In this document: one piece after another, positions 22,243 to 32,012 of the stretch
How the letters are laid out: each line of letters opens with the position of its first letter
Numbering within the stretch: the first letter of the stretch is position 1
NCBI GenBank assembly: GCA_948567375.1
Contig: OX419757.1
Coordinates: forward strand, 72,540,001 to 72,604,000
DNA length: 64,000 nt
Reading direction: 5' to 3'
From: Lunularia cruciata
Taxonomy: Eukaryota > Streptophyta > Marchantiopsida > Lunulariales > Lunulariaceae
Position numbers and translations under genes: made by a program
Notes under the pieces: generated by a model
The model's input: the letters and a program-made list of their open reading frames with translations, nothing else
Databases searched by the model: none
What the model was told of the DNA's origin: nothing

Positions 22243-23437
22243 TTGCCATCAGAGCAAGGATGGGATGGATGGAATTTATGGACCACCAAATCCACTTCCA
22301 CCAAACCATTGGGATTTTTGCATCCAATTACTACCCAAGTATCATTTTATACAATTCATCACTTGACACTTTGTACAAGATTTTTTGCATATGATCACCA
22401 TATCTGAGGAACCCTTGGTGCTTCTGGTTGTAACTTATGGAAAACGGTGGACGTGCTACTTCTATGTGTTAATAAATTAGATAGATTAGGGGTGGCGTGA
22501 TAGAGTAGCAACCATGGCGGCAATGCCTGATGTTATCCTTGCTATGCAGCAACAAATTGAGCACCTTACTCGATTGTTGGATGAATGAGAGCTTTGATGA
22601 TAACAACACGTAGAGAGAATACTAATTTGAGAAAGAGAAGATCGAATCCAATTTCCAAGGTATTTGAAAGCAAGATTCTCTTGAGTTTAGTAGAGAAATT
22701 TTTGTTTGATTATGAACACTATTTTGAAGCTACCAATCTGCAAGACAAGTAAAACAAATTCTCTTGGCTTCTAGCCAATTGGATGGAGTAGCAAAGCTAT
22801 GGTGGAGATTCCAAGTGGAGTAAGCTAAACAACAAATTGTTGCACCAATCTTGACTTTGGCAAAATTCAAGAGTACAATAATTAGTCAGTTCCAAGCTAT
22901 AAATGCCACACAAGCTACATGGGATAGGTTGGCAGAGATGAAACAGATTGGCTCTATAAGAAGTTACATCATGCAATTTCAGAATACTATCATGCAAATT
23001 CTAGATATACTAGAAGGTGAAGCTTTGGATTGATTTGCGAGGGGCTTGAAGTCAAGAACCAAATTAGAGGTAACCATGCAAGAGCCGCAACACTTGGAGG
23101 AAGCAATGCGGTTGGCCAAACATTTTGATTCCTTGGTTGCAACAACTTGGGCTCGACCTCGACCTCCAAAGAACCTACCAATACACTACACACGGGTGGA
23201 GGAGCCGACATAAATAGAGATTGATGCCATTTAATGGAGACCACTTAGCACTATAGATAGAGAGAAACTATAACAAAACGGTGGTTGTTTTTATTGTTGC
23301 AAATTGGGACATTGTATTGTTGAATGTCCACTCAAGAATATGCGACCTCGACAAGTTGCCCAGATGGAGTTTGTGGAGCACAATGATCAAAGAAACAAGG
23401 AATCCCAATAGGAGATTTTGAGTGACCTACTGGGAGC

Positions 23438-23776
23438 TTGATTAGTTCCAATGGGCTTGAAGGCTTGACTTATGCAAGTTTGTTTCACTTGCAAGGTATG
23501 ATATCTAATCGAGGTTGTAGGATTTTGGTTGATTTTGAAAGTTCAAAGAATTGTATGTTTATGCAAGTAGCAAAGGAATTGGGTATTCCTATCAAGATAG
23601 TAATAGGAAGTAGATTGATGATGGCAGATGGAAGAAAGGGTTTTGCATTCCGTACCTTGCATCCTATTACCTTCAAGATTGAGAAGGAGTATTTGGAGTG
23701 TATGAGGTTTGTAGTGGCACCTTTACACTACGATGTCATTCTAGGACTACCTTGGCTTGAACATCATAAGGTTTAA
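23438..23776 (+). pseudogene. Aspartic protease of copy B
   Basis: An open frame of 112 codons is very similar to the protease of copy A, including AKELGIP and HYDVILGLPWLEHHK. The active-site triplet is changed (VDFES instead of D-S/T-G). The frame stops at the same point as copy A apart from a premature TAA just after the hallmark motif. Confidence 0.75.
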
Positions 23777-24415
23777 TTTGATTGGACCCGATGATAAATT
23801 CAAGTACACCAAGGTAAGAATTTCCAAGTAGGTTGTTTGGCACCTTTGAGTAAGACACCTAAAAATAATCAGTCCCATGATGAGAAGTTGGTCAAGAAGG
23901 TAGCCATAGAGCAAGCCTTGAAGGGGGATGAATCCCAAGATTGGAAGTTTACCAGGAAAGTAGCCATGGAGTAAGCTTTGAAGAAAGATGAGTCCCTAGA
24001 TGGGAAGTTTAGTGAAGCAGCCATAGAGCAAGCTTTGGAGGAAGATAAGTCTATTTTTTTGGTGTGGATCAAGCCTATTGCACAAAAATAATTTGAGGAG
24101 GGCCAAGAGCCTCATCAAACAATGGTTGATCACATAGTTTAGGAGTTTGTGGATATGTTTTTGGATGATCTGCCAAAAGGATTACACTCTGATCGTGGTA
24201 TGCTCTTCAAGATTGCGTTATTGCCAAGGAGTACTCCAATGAGTATACCAATCAATGGTCTCTCACCAAAGGAGTTGGAGGAGTTACAAACAACACTTAC
24301 TGAGTTGTTGGAGAAGGACTTCATACGACATAGCACCTCTCCTTGGATAGCCCTAGTACTATTTTTTCCAAAGAAGGATGGAGGACTTCATTTCAGTATT
24401 GATTACTGTGTGCTC

Positions 24416-24420
24416 AATAA
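24416..24420 (+). other. Left target-site duplication (AATAA) of the chromovirus
   Basis: AATAA directly precedes the left LTR and recurs at 30993-30997 directly after the right LTR. Removing the element and one copy restores the reverse-transcriptase sequence of copy B, as judged by comparison with copy A (CAATAAGCAAATAGTGAAGA type sequence at about 20,745). Confidence 0.9.
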
Positions 24421-25132
24421 TGTAATACCAAGGGTTAGCCATATGATCTAGATGTGAAATTTGGTTTGGTAACATCTAGAATGATGTTATACATGATGGT
24501 CAAAATAGATCAGATAGAAGTATCACCAAAAGAGTACTTCTACTAATAGGGCAGAAACCAAAATAGACTTGAGAACCTTAGAACCAATAGCTAGACATAT
24601 GATTTAAAGGTGAGAATTGGTTTGGTAAAATCTGGAAGGATGTTACACATGATGGACTAAACAGATCAGAAAGAGGTATCACCAAAAGGGGACTTCTACT
24701 AATAGAGTAGGAACCTAAATATGCCTGAAATCTTTGAAGGCAATTTCGGAGGCCTAAACGGATGAATTAGGCCTTGAAAATGTGCAGATTCCCCCCCCAT
24801 CAGAGGAAAGGCTGGCCTTCCCTTCCTCCTGGTTTGTCTCGTCGAGAGCTTTCCAACGGTACCTTACTCATGTGATTCTGAGATTCCTATAGGAAGATTC
24901 CCTAAAAGATTCCCTCCGGTACCTAGACCAGACAGGTCACCCATCCAAGTCAGTAATCCAAGGGTGGAGCTTGCTGACATGTCACCTATCTGTGTCCCTA
25001 ATCCTATGGTGGAGCTTCCTTGGGGGAGATCCTCTTTGTCTATATAATAAAGAGAAGGTGCTCCCTTGGGGCATCGAATGTTTGAGTGTGCAATCTGTGT
25101 TTTCTCTCTTCTCTTGTCCTCGGAGTATTACA
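24421..25132 (+). repeat. Left LTR of the chromovirus (712 bp)
   Basis: It starts TGTAATACC and ends TATTACA. It matches 30256-30992 almost throughout but lacks about 25 bases present there at about 30,755-30,780. A run of eight C with purine neighbours lies near 24,791. A TATA-like element (tctatataataa) is at about 25,038, probably the element's own promoter. Confidence 0.95.
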
Positions 25133-25133
25133 A

Positions 25134-25145
25134 TGGTATCAGAGC
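25134..25145 (+). other. Primer-binding site of the chromovirus
   Basis: The sequence tggtatcagagc lies one base after the left LTR. It is the standard primer site of plant gypsy elements, complementary to the 3' end of initiator methionine tRNA. Confidence 0.9.
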
Positions 25146-25735
25146 GACTGTTCTAGTCCAAGAGAGTGGATCACCCCTCTTGGAATAGCACAAACTACTG
25201 AAACTGAGTAATTTGAGGTGGCGAACATAGAGTAATCGCTAGACTTAGGAAGGACTTTAGAGAGCGGATGGGATGGATGCGCCGGGGGGACAATTTCTCG
25301 CACCTAGCTTTCCATTCTCAAACCCATTTCACATCAAGGTTATGTACATCCAGCGTGAGCAGATGAGAGTATCGCTAGTTTATCACTTCGGTGCGGAATT
25401 CATGGACAGAGTGATGAACTCACCAAACCCGGTGATTCTACCTGTGGTGATATATGACAGAGAGTGGGATTTGACGATCTACATTTTATTATGATAATAT
25501 GGATATGAATGTCCCAAATCCTCTCCCTTTCAACACTCAAGTAGAAATCCGTTATGTAGTGAGGCCGAAATTGATGTTTAGAGATTTTGTGGTTAGGAAT
25601 TTTGGTGAGGAGTATTATCAACGAGTTATAGCTTCTAAGGTCCTAATGGTAGTTTCGATAGTTCGTGCGCCTTCCAGAGTGATTATATTGACTCTATATT
25701 GAAGTAGACATTAGCAATTGGGTGTTGCAGGCACC

Positions 25736-26818
25736 ATGGATCCGCAGTTGCAAGAGCTGGTGCAAGGAATGCAAGGGATGTTGAATGAATTTCGAGAGAT
25801 TAAGATGACCATGGAGACATTGCAAAGTCAAGTGCAGATCCTCAGGAACAATCAAGCCATGCAAGAAGAAGAGTCGTCTCAAAACCCAGTACCTGCGACT
25901 GAAGTACTTGGAGAGGCACCCGTGCCTACGAACCCTATCAACGATGAAGCCACATTGCTACTCCGGAAGACCTGCAACATCGAGCCTTACAAGTGGCAGC
26001 GTACGATGGGAGTAGTGGAGAATTGGATCTCGAGAATGAATTGATATTTTCGATTGTTCTCAACAGAGATCACAGAGCATGCTGCAGGCGTGTTTGCATG
26101 TGGGTACTTGACCGATAAAGCCCTCACATGGTATGATGCTTGGGAACGATCCATGCTGGCAGAGAGAAGGGAGGTCACATGGACAGCAATGCAAGAAGGA
26201 CTGCTCAAGAATTTCCAATCGGTGGATTCTGTGCAGATGGCTCGAACCCGACTATGGGGATTGAGACAGAAGAATAGCATACAAGAGTATGTGGAGGCAT
26301 TTCTGGATCTACAAGTCGCAATTACCGACATGAGTCCAGCAGAGGCTCTCGACAATTTCAAATGAGGGTTGAAAGAGCGGATTCACCAAGAAGTCATGGT
26401 GCAAAACCCTCGCACGGTATTTGAAGCCATTGCTTGTGCGCAGAGAATAGCCGGAGCATTAGGTGGAGGTGAAGGAGTAGTTCCACCTCAACATTATCGG
26501 GCAGAAATGCCACACATGGGTGGACCAGTACCGATGGAATTGGGCAACCTTTGATTTTGGGATCGAGGAGCACGGCCGCTTCAAGGAAAGCGAGGACGGG
26601 TAGAAGAACGAAGAGATGGAGTCCCACGAGGAGAAGGGACTCAAGGAGAACAACGCCATTGTTACAATTGTGGCCGTATTGGGCACATATCTACCAATTG
26701 TTGCACTAGTTTCCCTAGAGGCCCTCGGCCTTCGTACAGGCGATCTTTGAACCACATGGAGAGGCACATTGAAGAGGAGGAGGTGGAAACCACTTCAGAA
26801 AACAAAGATCACCAGTAA
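25736..26818 (+). pseudogene. gag of the chromovirus, one frame with several stops
   Basis: The ATG at 25736 starts a coiled-coil-like N terminus (LQELVQGMQGMLNEFREI). The capsid region follows (YKWQR...ENWISRMN; LTWYDAWERS; LLKNFQSVDS; RLWGLRQKNSIQEY). A CCHC zinc knuckle CYNCGRIGHISTNC lies at 26660-26701. All pieces share one frame but are interrupted by stops at about 26042, 26363, 26552 and 26816. The frame also opens upstream of 25736, but this ATG is the first well-placed one. Confidence 0.85.
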
Positions 26819-26913
26819 ATGTACCTCACGGCCTTACTGGCTCAATAAGGAAGCAGAGAAGCGAGGGAAGGAAGAAGAATAATGCGCAAAGATCCCGAAA
26901 GGCAACCTCACAA

Positions 26914-28026
26914 TTGATTGTTGTGAATGGAATCCTAGAAGGTAATCAAGTGAGAGTATTAATAGATCCGGGAGCAACAGAGAATTCCTTGTCTCGCTCT
27001 ATTGCAATCAGATTGGGAATGGATCTAGAGAGAGATGGAAGTGAAGAAGTAGAGTTACCAAATGGGCAAACAGAGAGCATTGAATCATTACCTAGACGGG
27101 TAACCCTCTCTATAGGAGAATATCAGGAAGCAATTGAGTGGCGAGTGATACAGTTAGCCCGTTATGATGCAATTTTAGGCATGCCATGGATGGAGCAGTA
27201 CAACCCAATGGTGGATTGGAGGAAGAAAGTAGTGAGAACCCACCAATGGTCAATCATTGGGGTTAAAGAAAAATCACACAAGCAGAAACTGCCTCTATAT
27301 GTCGTAGGGACGACAACTGTCTGTAAGACCGATAGATGTTTTCTGGGTCTAATAAGAGAAGTCCAGAGTGCACAACTCGCTAGACAAATTCCTGAGAAAT
27401 TGAAGGATGTGGTGGATGAGTTTCAAGATGTCTTTCCCGATGATCTACCCTCAAGATTACCACCTAAAAGGCGAGTAGATCACAAAATAGAGACACTCCC
27501 GGGGAAGACACCTCCTTGTAAGGCCCCATATCGCCTATCACCTCATGAGTTGGAGGAGTGTAAGACTCAAATTGAGGAGATGCTACAGAAAGGGTTCATC
27601 CAACCTAGCGTATCACCATATGGGGCCCCTGTCTTGTTTGTAAAGAAGAAGGATGGTACAATGCGCATGTGCATTGACTATCGAGGTCTCAATCAGCAAA
27701 CAGTGAAGAACAAATACCCCTTACCTCGCATGGATGACCTGTTTGATCAACTCCATGGAGCGAGATACTTCACCAAACTGGACTTGCGGAGCGGTTACAA
27801 TCAAATCCAAATTGCAGAGAAGGATGTGTACAAAACTGCCTTTCGAACCAGGTATGGCCACTTTGAGTATCTTGTGATGCCTTTTGGCCTCACCAATGCG
27901 CCTGCCACTTTCATGAGCCTAATGAATGACATATTTTGTCCATACTTGGATAAGTCTGTTATCGTCTTCTTGGATGATATCTTAATATATAGTAGCACGA
28001 TGACAGAACACAAACAACATCTATGA
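26914..28026 (+). pseudogene. Protease and reverse transcriptase of the chromovirus
   Basis: The 370-codon frame begins with protease. The catalytic triplet reads D-P-G (residues 18-20) instead of D-S-G or D-T-G, and the hallmark [15 protein letters not shown] follows at about residue 87. Reverse transcriptase follows from about residue 190: [71 protein letters not shown], and the active-site [13 protein letters not shown] at 28024 ends the frame within the domain. The same frame continues to about 28170 (KISKCEF, DYLGH) where a frameshift joins it to the next segment. Pro instead of Ser/Thr would abolish or weaken the protease. Confidence 0.9.
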
Positions 28027-28170
28027 GAGGTCCTCCAGATTCTAAGACAGAATCAGTTGTACGCCAAAATCTCAAAGTGTGAGTTTGGCAAGTCTGAAGT
28101 AGACTACTTAGGGCATAGAGTAAGTGCAGAGGGCATTCAAGTATTGACAGAGAAAATAGAGGTCATTAAA

Positions 28171-30242
28171 AATGGAGTGCCCCAGAAGATCAGACTCAAC
28201 TTAAGAGCTTCTTGGGGTTGACGGGATTCTATCGTAGATTTGTCAAGGACTTCTCCAAGGTTGCACAGCCTTTAACAACACTACTTGGCAAGGGGAAGAA
28301 GTGGACATGGGGAACTGCACAAGAGTTGGCCTTTCAAGAATTGAAGGCCGCCTTGCTACATGCACCAATCTTGAAGTGGTATGACCCAAAACGTCCAATC
28401 AAGTTGGCTACGGATGCATCAGGCGTAGCAATAGGAGCAGTCCTACAACAAGAGTGGCATGACGGATGGCATCCAATTGCATATTTCTCTCGAAAGTTGT
28501 TACCGGCAGAGCGCAACTACCACACCACAGAACGAGAAGAGCTGGCCATTGTTCTAGCAACCAAGCATTGGAAGCACTACCTGAGCAAGAAGGCATTTGT
28601 AGTAGAGACAGACCACAAACCTCTAGTCTACCTCGAGACGCAGAAGGATCTATCTCGTCGCCAAATTCGGTGGGCAAAGTGGCAACAACGCTTCAACATG
28701 ACAATCACCTACGTGGAAGGTAAGAAGCAACTTGCAGATGCGTTCACCCGCATGCCAATGGCCAACAACTTGGCGGCAGAGGTTAAGATTAACCCTCAAT
28801 TCTGGCAAGAGATTCTAGCTGCTACAAAAATTGACCCACAGATTGTAGAAGTGCAATCGTCCAAAGGTGTCACCAGCACCCAAGGACTCACCTTTCGAGA
28901 GGGCCGATTGTGGATCCCAAATGTCCCAAAATTACGCACCACCATTCTAGCGGAATGTCATGATTCGGCCATTGCAGCTCATGTCGGAGTGGACAAGACC
29001 TTGGAGGCAGTCAAGCGCCATTACTATTGGCCCAAGATGAGCAACGACGTGATGGACTACGTGCGTAGCTGCCTACTTTGTCAACAGAACAAAGCTTCTA
29101 ATCAAGCTCCTGCAGGGCTCCTTCAACCTCTTCCCACTCCTACCCAACGTTGGGAACAAGTGAGTATGGATCTCGTGTGTGAATTACCCAAGACCACCTC
29201 AGGGTTTGACTCCATTGTGGTCTTTGTGGACCGGCTCAGCAAAATGATTCATGTACGCCCTACCACCAAGGATGTGACCGCTCCACAACTAGCTCAACTA
29301 TACTTAGATGCAGTCTTTGCTCACCATGGCTTGTCTAGAGTACTCATCACCGATAGAGGCACCCAATTCACCAGTTTGTTTTGGCGAACACTCTTTGGTT
29401 TCTTCAAAACCAAGTTGGCCATGTCTACAGCTTACCACCCACAAACAGATGGCCAAACAGAGCGGGCTAATCACACGATTGAAGACATGTTACGCGGCTT
29501 CACCTTAGAAGAGCAAGAGAGGTGGGACACCCTACTACCATTGGTGGAATTCACTTACAACAATTCAGTGAATGCCTCCACCCAGGTCACTCCATTCTTC
29601 CTCATGTATGGTGAGCATCCCTTCACACCTTCTAGCTTGATGAAGATCCGTCCAGTGACTACCAAGGTTGATGCAGTCAACACATTTGTTTCTAGAATCC
29701 AACAAGGTGTGGAGAGCGCCAAGCACAGGTTACAGATTGCACAAAATCGACAAAAGCAGTATGCTGATGCACACCGTAGGCACATGGAGTTCAATGTTGG
29801 GGATCAAGTGTGGCTATCGACAACCAACCTCACATTAGTTGGATCTCGTAAGCTCAGACCTCGTTTTATTGGGCCTTTCTCGATTCTTTGTCGCATCGGC
29901 GCTGTGGCCTATCACCTTGAGCTACCCCCACACATGAAGATCCATCCAATGTTCCATGTCTCCCTATTACGCAGATATGCTCCCCGATCAGGCCAAGGTA
30001 CTTCCACACAGGACATTCGACCTTGTCCAACAGTCATTGATGGCACAGAAGAATATGAAGTAGAGCGGATTCTCCAAAAGCGCATGCGTGGTACTCGCCA
30101 TCCGCGGGTGGAATATCTAGTACAATGGAAAGGTTACCCTCTCTATGAAGCAACCTAGGAACCCGCTGCCAATTTGGCACATGCACCGGTGTTGGTGCAA
30201 GCATTTGAGCAACAATTGCACAACGAGGACGTTGCATCTTAA
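28171..30242 (+). pseudogene. RNase H, integrase and chromodomain of the chromovirus
   Basis: The frame is open to 30158 (648 codons from 28212). In order: thumb region GLTGFYRRFVKDFS; RNase H with LATDASGVAIGAVLQ and TDHKPLVYL; integrase zinc-binding H-H-C-C (HDSAIAAHVG ... CLLCQQN); integrase core with MDLVCELP, DRGTQF and HPQTDGQTERANHTIED; the GVDKT and QVWLSTTN segments; and a C-terminal chromodomain (EYEVERILQKR ... YLVQWKGYP). A TAG at 30156 replaces the expected Trp before EPAANL. The frame then runs to a natural TAA at 30240. The chromodomain identifies the element as a chromovirus, a group whose chromodomains are thought to direct integration to particular chromatin. Confidence 0.92.
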
Positions 30243-30253
30243 AAGGAGGGAGG
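30243..30253 (+). other. Polypurine tract of the chromovirus
   Basis: The sequence aaaggagggag lies just upstream of the right LTR start at 30256. This is the expected place and composition for plus-strand priming in an LTR retrotransposon. Confidence 0.85.
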
Positions 30254-30255
30254 TC

Positions 30256-30992
30256 TGTAATACCAAGGGTTAGCCATATGATCTAGATGTGAAATTTGGT
30301 TTGGTAACATCTAGAATGATGTTATACATGATGGTCAAAATAGATCAGATAGAAGTATCACCAAAAGAGTACTTCTACTAATAGGGCAGAAACCGAAATA
30401 GACTTGAGAACTTTAGAACCAATAGCTAGACATATGATTTAAAGGTGAGAATTGGTTTGGTAACATCTGGAAGGATGTTACACATGATGGACTAAACAGA
30501 TCAGAAAGAGGTATCACCAAAAGGGGACTTCTACTAATAGAGTAGGAACCGAAATACGCCTGAAATCTTTGAAGGCAATTTCGGAGGCCTAAACGGATGA
30601 ATTAGGCCTCGAAAATGTGCAGATTCCCCCCCAAAAAAGGAAAGGCTGGCCTTCCCTCCCCCCGGTTTGTCTCGTCGAGAGCTTTCCAACGGTACCTTAC
30701 TCATGTGATTCTGAGATTCCTACAAGAAGATTCCCTAAAAGATCCCCTCCGGTCAAAGCTCGTTTGACCAACCAGATAGGACCTAGACCAGACAGGTCAC
30801 CCATCCAAGTCAGTAATACAAGGGTGGAGCTTGCTGACATGTCACCTATCTGTGTCCCTAATCCTATGGTGGAGCTTCCTTGGAGGAGATCCTCTTTGTC
30901 TATATAATAAAGAGAAGGTGCTCCCTTGGGGCATCGAATGTTTGAGTGTGCAATCTGTGTTTTCTCTCTTCTCTTGTCCTCGGAGTATTTCA
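30256..30992 (+). repeat. Right LTR of the chromovirus (737 bp)
   Basis: It starts TGTAATACC and ends TATTTCA, where the left LTR ends TATTACA. It contains about 25 bases missing from the left LTR, plus a run of C followed by A near 30,626 that differs from the left copy. It is followed at once by the right AATAA target duplication (30993-30997). Confidence 0.95.
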
Positions 30993-32012
30993 AATAAGAA
31001 AATAGTGAAGAATGCATATCCCTTACCTAGGATCGATGATTTGCTTGATCAATTGAGTGGAGCACGATACTTTTCAAGTTGGATCTTCATAGCAGCTATT
31101 GGAAAATCCTCATTGATAGGGAAGATGTGCAAAAGACTACCTTTCTCACAAGGTATGGGCATTTTGAGTGGAAAGTTCTACCTTTTTGGCTCACTAATGC
31201 TCCAATAGTCTTCATGGATCAGATGCATCGGGTGTTGGATGGACTATTGGATTGATACATGGTGGTGTTCTTGGATGATATCTTAATCTATAGCAAGACA
31301 AAGGCAATACATGCAAATCATGTGCAAGAAGTCCTAAGACAACTATGACAATGGAAATTCTATTGTAAGAAATTATAGTGTACTTTTTGGTAGAAGGAAG
31401 TTACCTTCTTGGGTCACAAGATCTCATCGAAGGAGATCAAAATGGAAGAGGAGAAAATCAAGGCCATTATTGATTGGCCTACTCTAAAGGATGTTACAAA
31501 AGGATGAGCATTTAATGGATTGGCTAGATTTTACCAACGGTTTATCCATTATTATGCTCATGTGACTGCACCATTGACTGAACTCTTGGGGAAGAACTTG
31601 AGCTTCCAATGGACCGCAAAGCATGAAGAAGCATTCTAGAAGTTGAATCATATGGTGTCTTCAAGGCCCATTCTTCAACTATATGATCCTCAGCTACCCT
31701 GTGTGGTTGATTTTGATGCTTCTAACTTTGCAATTGGAGCCGTATTGCAACATGAATTCCAGATGGACTACATCCTTTTGCCTTTGTGTCTTGCCAACTA
31801 AATATAGCTAAAAGAAATTACTTTGCTTGTGATTGAGAACAAGTTGCAATGGTATATGCTACCAAGGTATAGAGGCATTATCTCTTGGGGAAACAAGTGA
31901 TCATGCGAACTGATCACAAACCATTGTTGTGGACCTTACACTTAAAACACATGAAGAGTTGACATCATCAATGGGAGGAACAACTCCAATTGTTTGACAT
32001 CAAACTTGAGTA
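30993..32012 (+). mobile_element. Gypsy copy B, 3' part (rest of reverse transcriptase, RNase H), truncated
   Basis: The reverse transcriptase of copy B resumes after the chromovirus (KKIVKNAYPLPRIDDLLDQL) and continues with FLDDILIYS near 31,280. RNase H pieces follow (VVDFDASNFAIGAVLQHEF at about 31,705; the TNH counterpart of TDHKP near 31,915). Similarity to copy A ends abruptly at about 32,012, after the sequence for LEY, where copy A continues with a PGRLHV-type segment. No right LTR follows, so the 3' end is deleted. Confidence 0.85.

Larger units (their letters stand above)
22243..24420 (+). mobile_element. Gypsy copy B, 5' part (gag, protease, start of reverse transcriptase)
   Basis: This is the second internal region of the same family as copy A, with gag pieces (about 22,520-23,240), protease (23,438-23,776), the 20-residue repeats and the start of reverse transcriptase (24,149-24,420). 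The reverse transcriptase is cut at 24,420 within the CIDY-motif neighbourhood by insertion of the chromovirus. It resumes at 30,993. Stops and frameshifts are common. Confidence 0.85.
24421..30992 (+). mobile_element. Chromovirus-type Ty3/gypsy LTR retrotransposon, nearly complete and young
   Basis: The element is 6,572 bp: left LTR 24421-25132, primer site 25134-25145, gag 25736-26816, protease and reverse transcriptase 26914-28170, RNase H, integrase and chromodomain to about 30242, purine tract 30243-30253, right LTR 30256-30992, flanked by AATAA duplications. It lies inside the reverse transcriptase of copy B. The LTRs differ by only scattered substitutions and one gap of about 25 bases, so insertion is much more recent than that of the host copy. 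The coding region carries in-frame stops in gag, a stop at 28024, a frameshift near 28170 and a stop in the chromodomain, so this copy could not act alone. Confidence 0.95.

Noticed and set aside
28212-30158. The 648-codon frame as a functional host gene
   Set aside because: RNase H, integrase and chromodomain motifs and LTR flanks show it is retrotransposon sequence.
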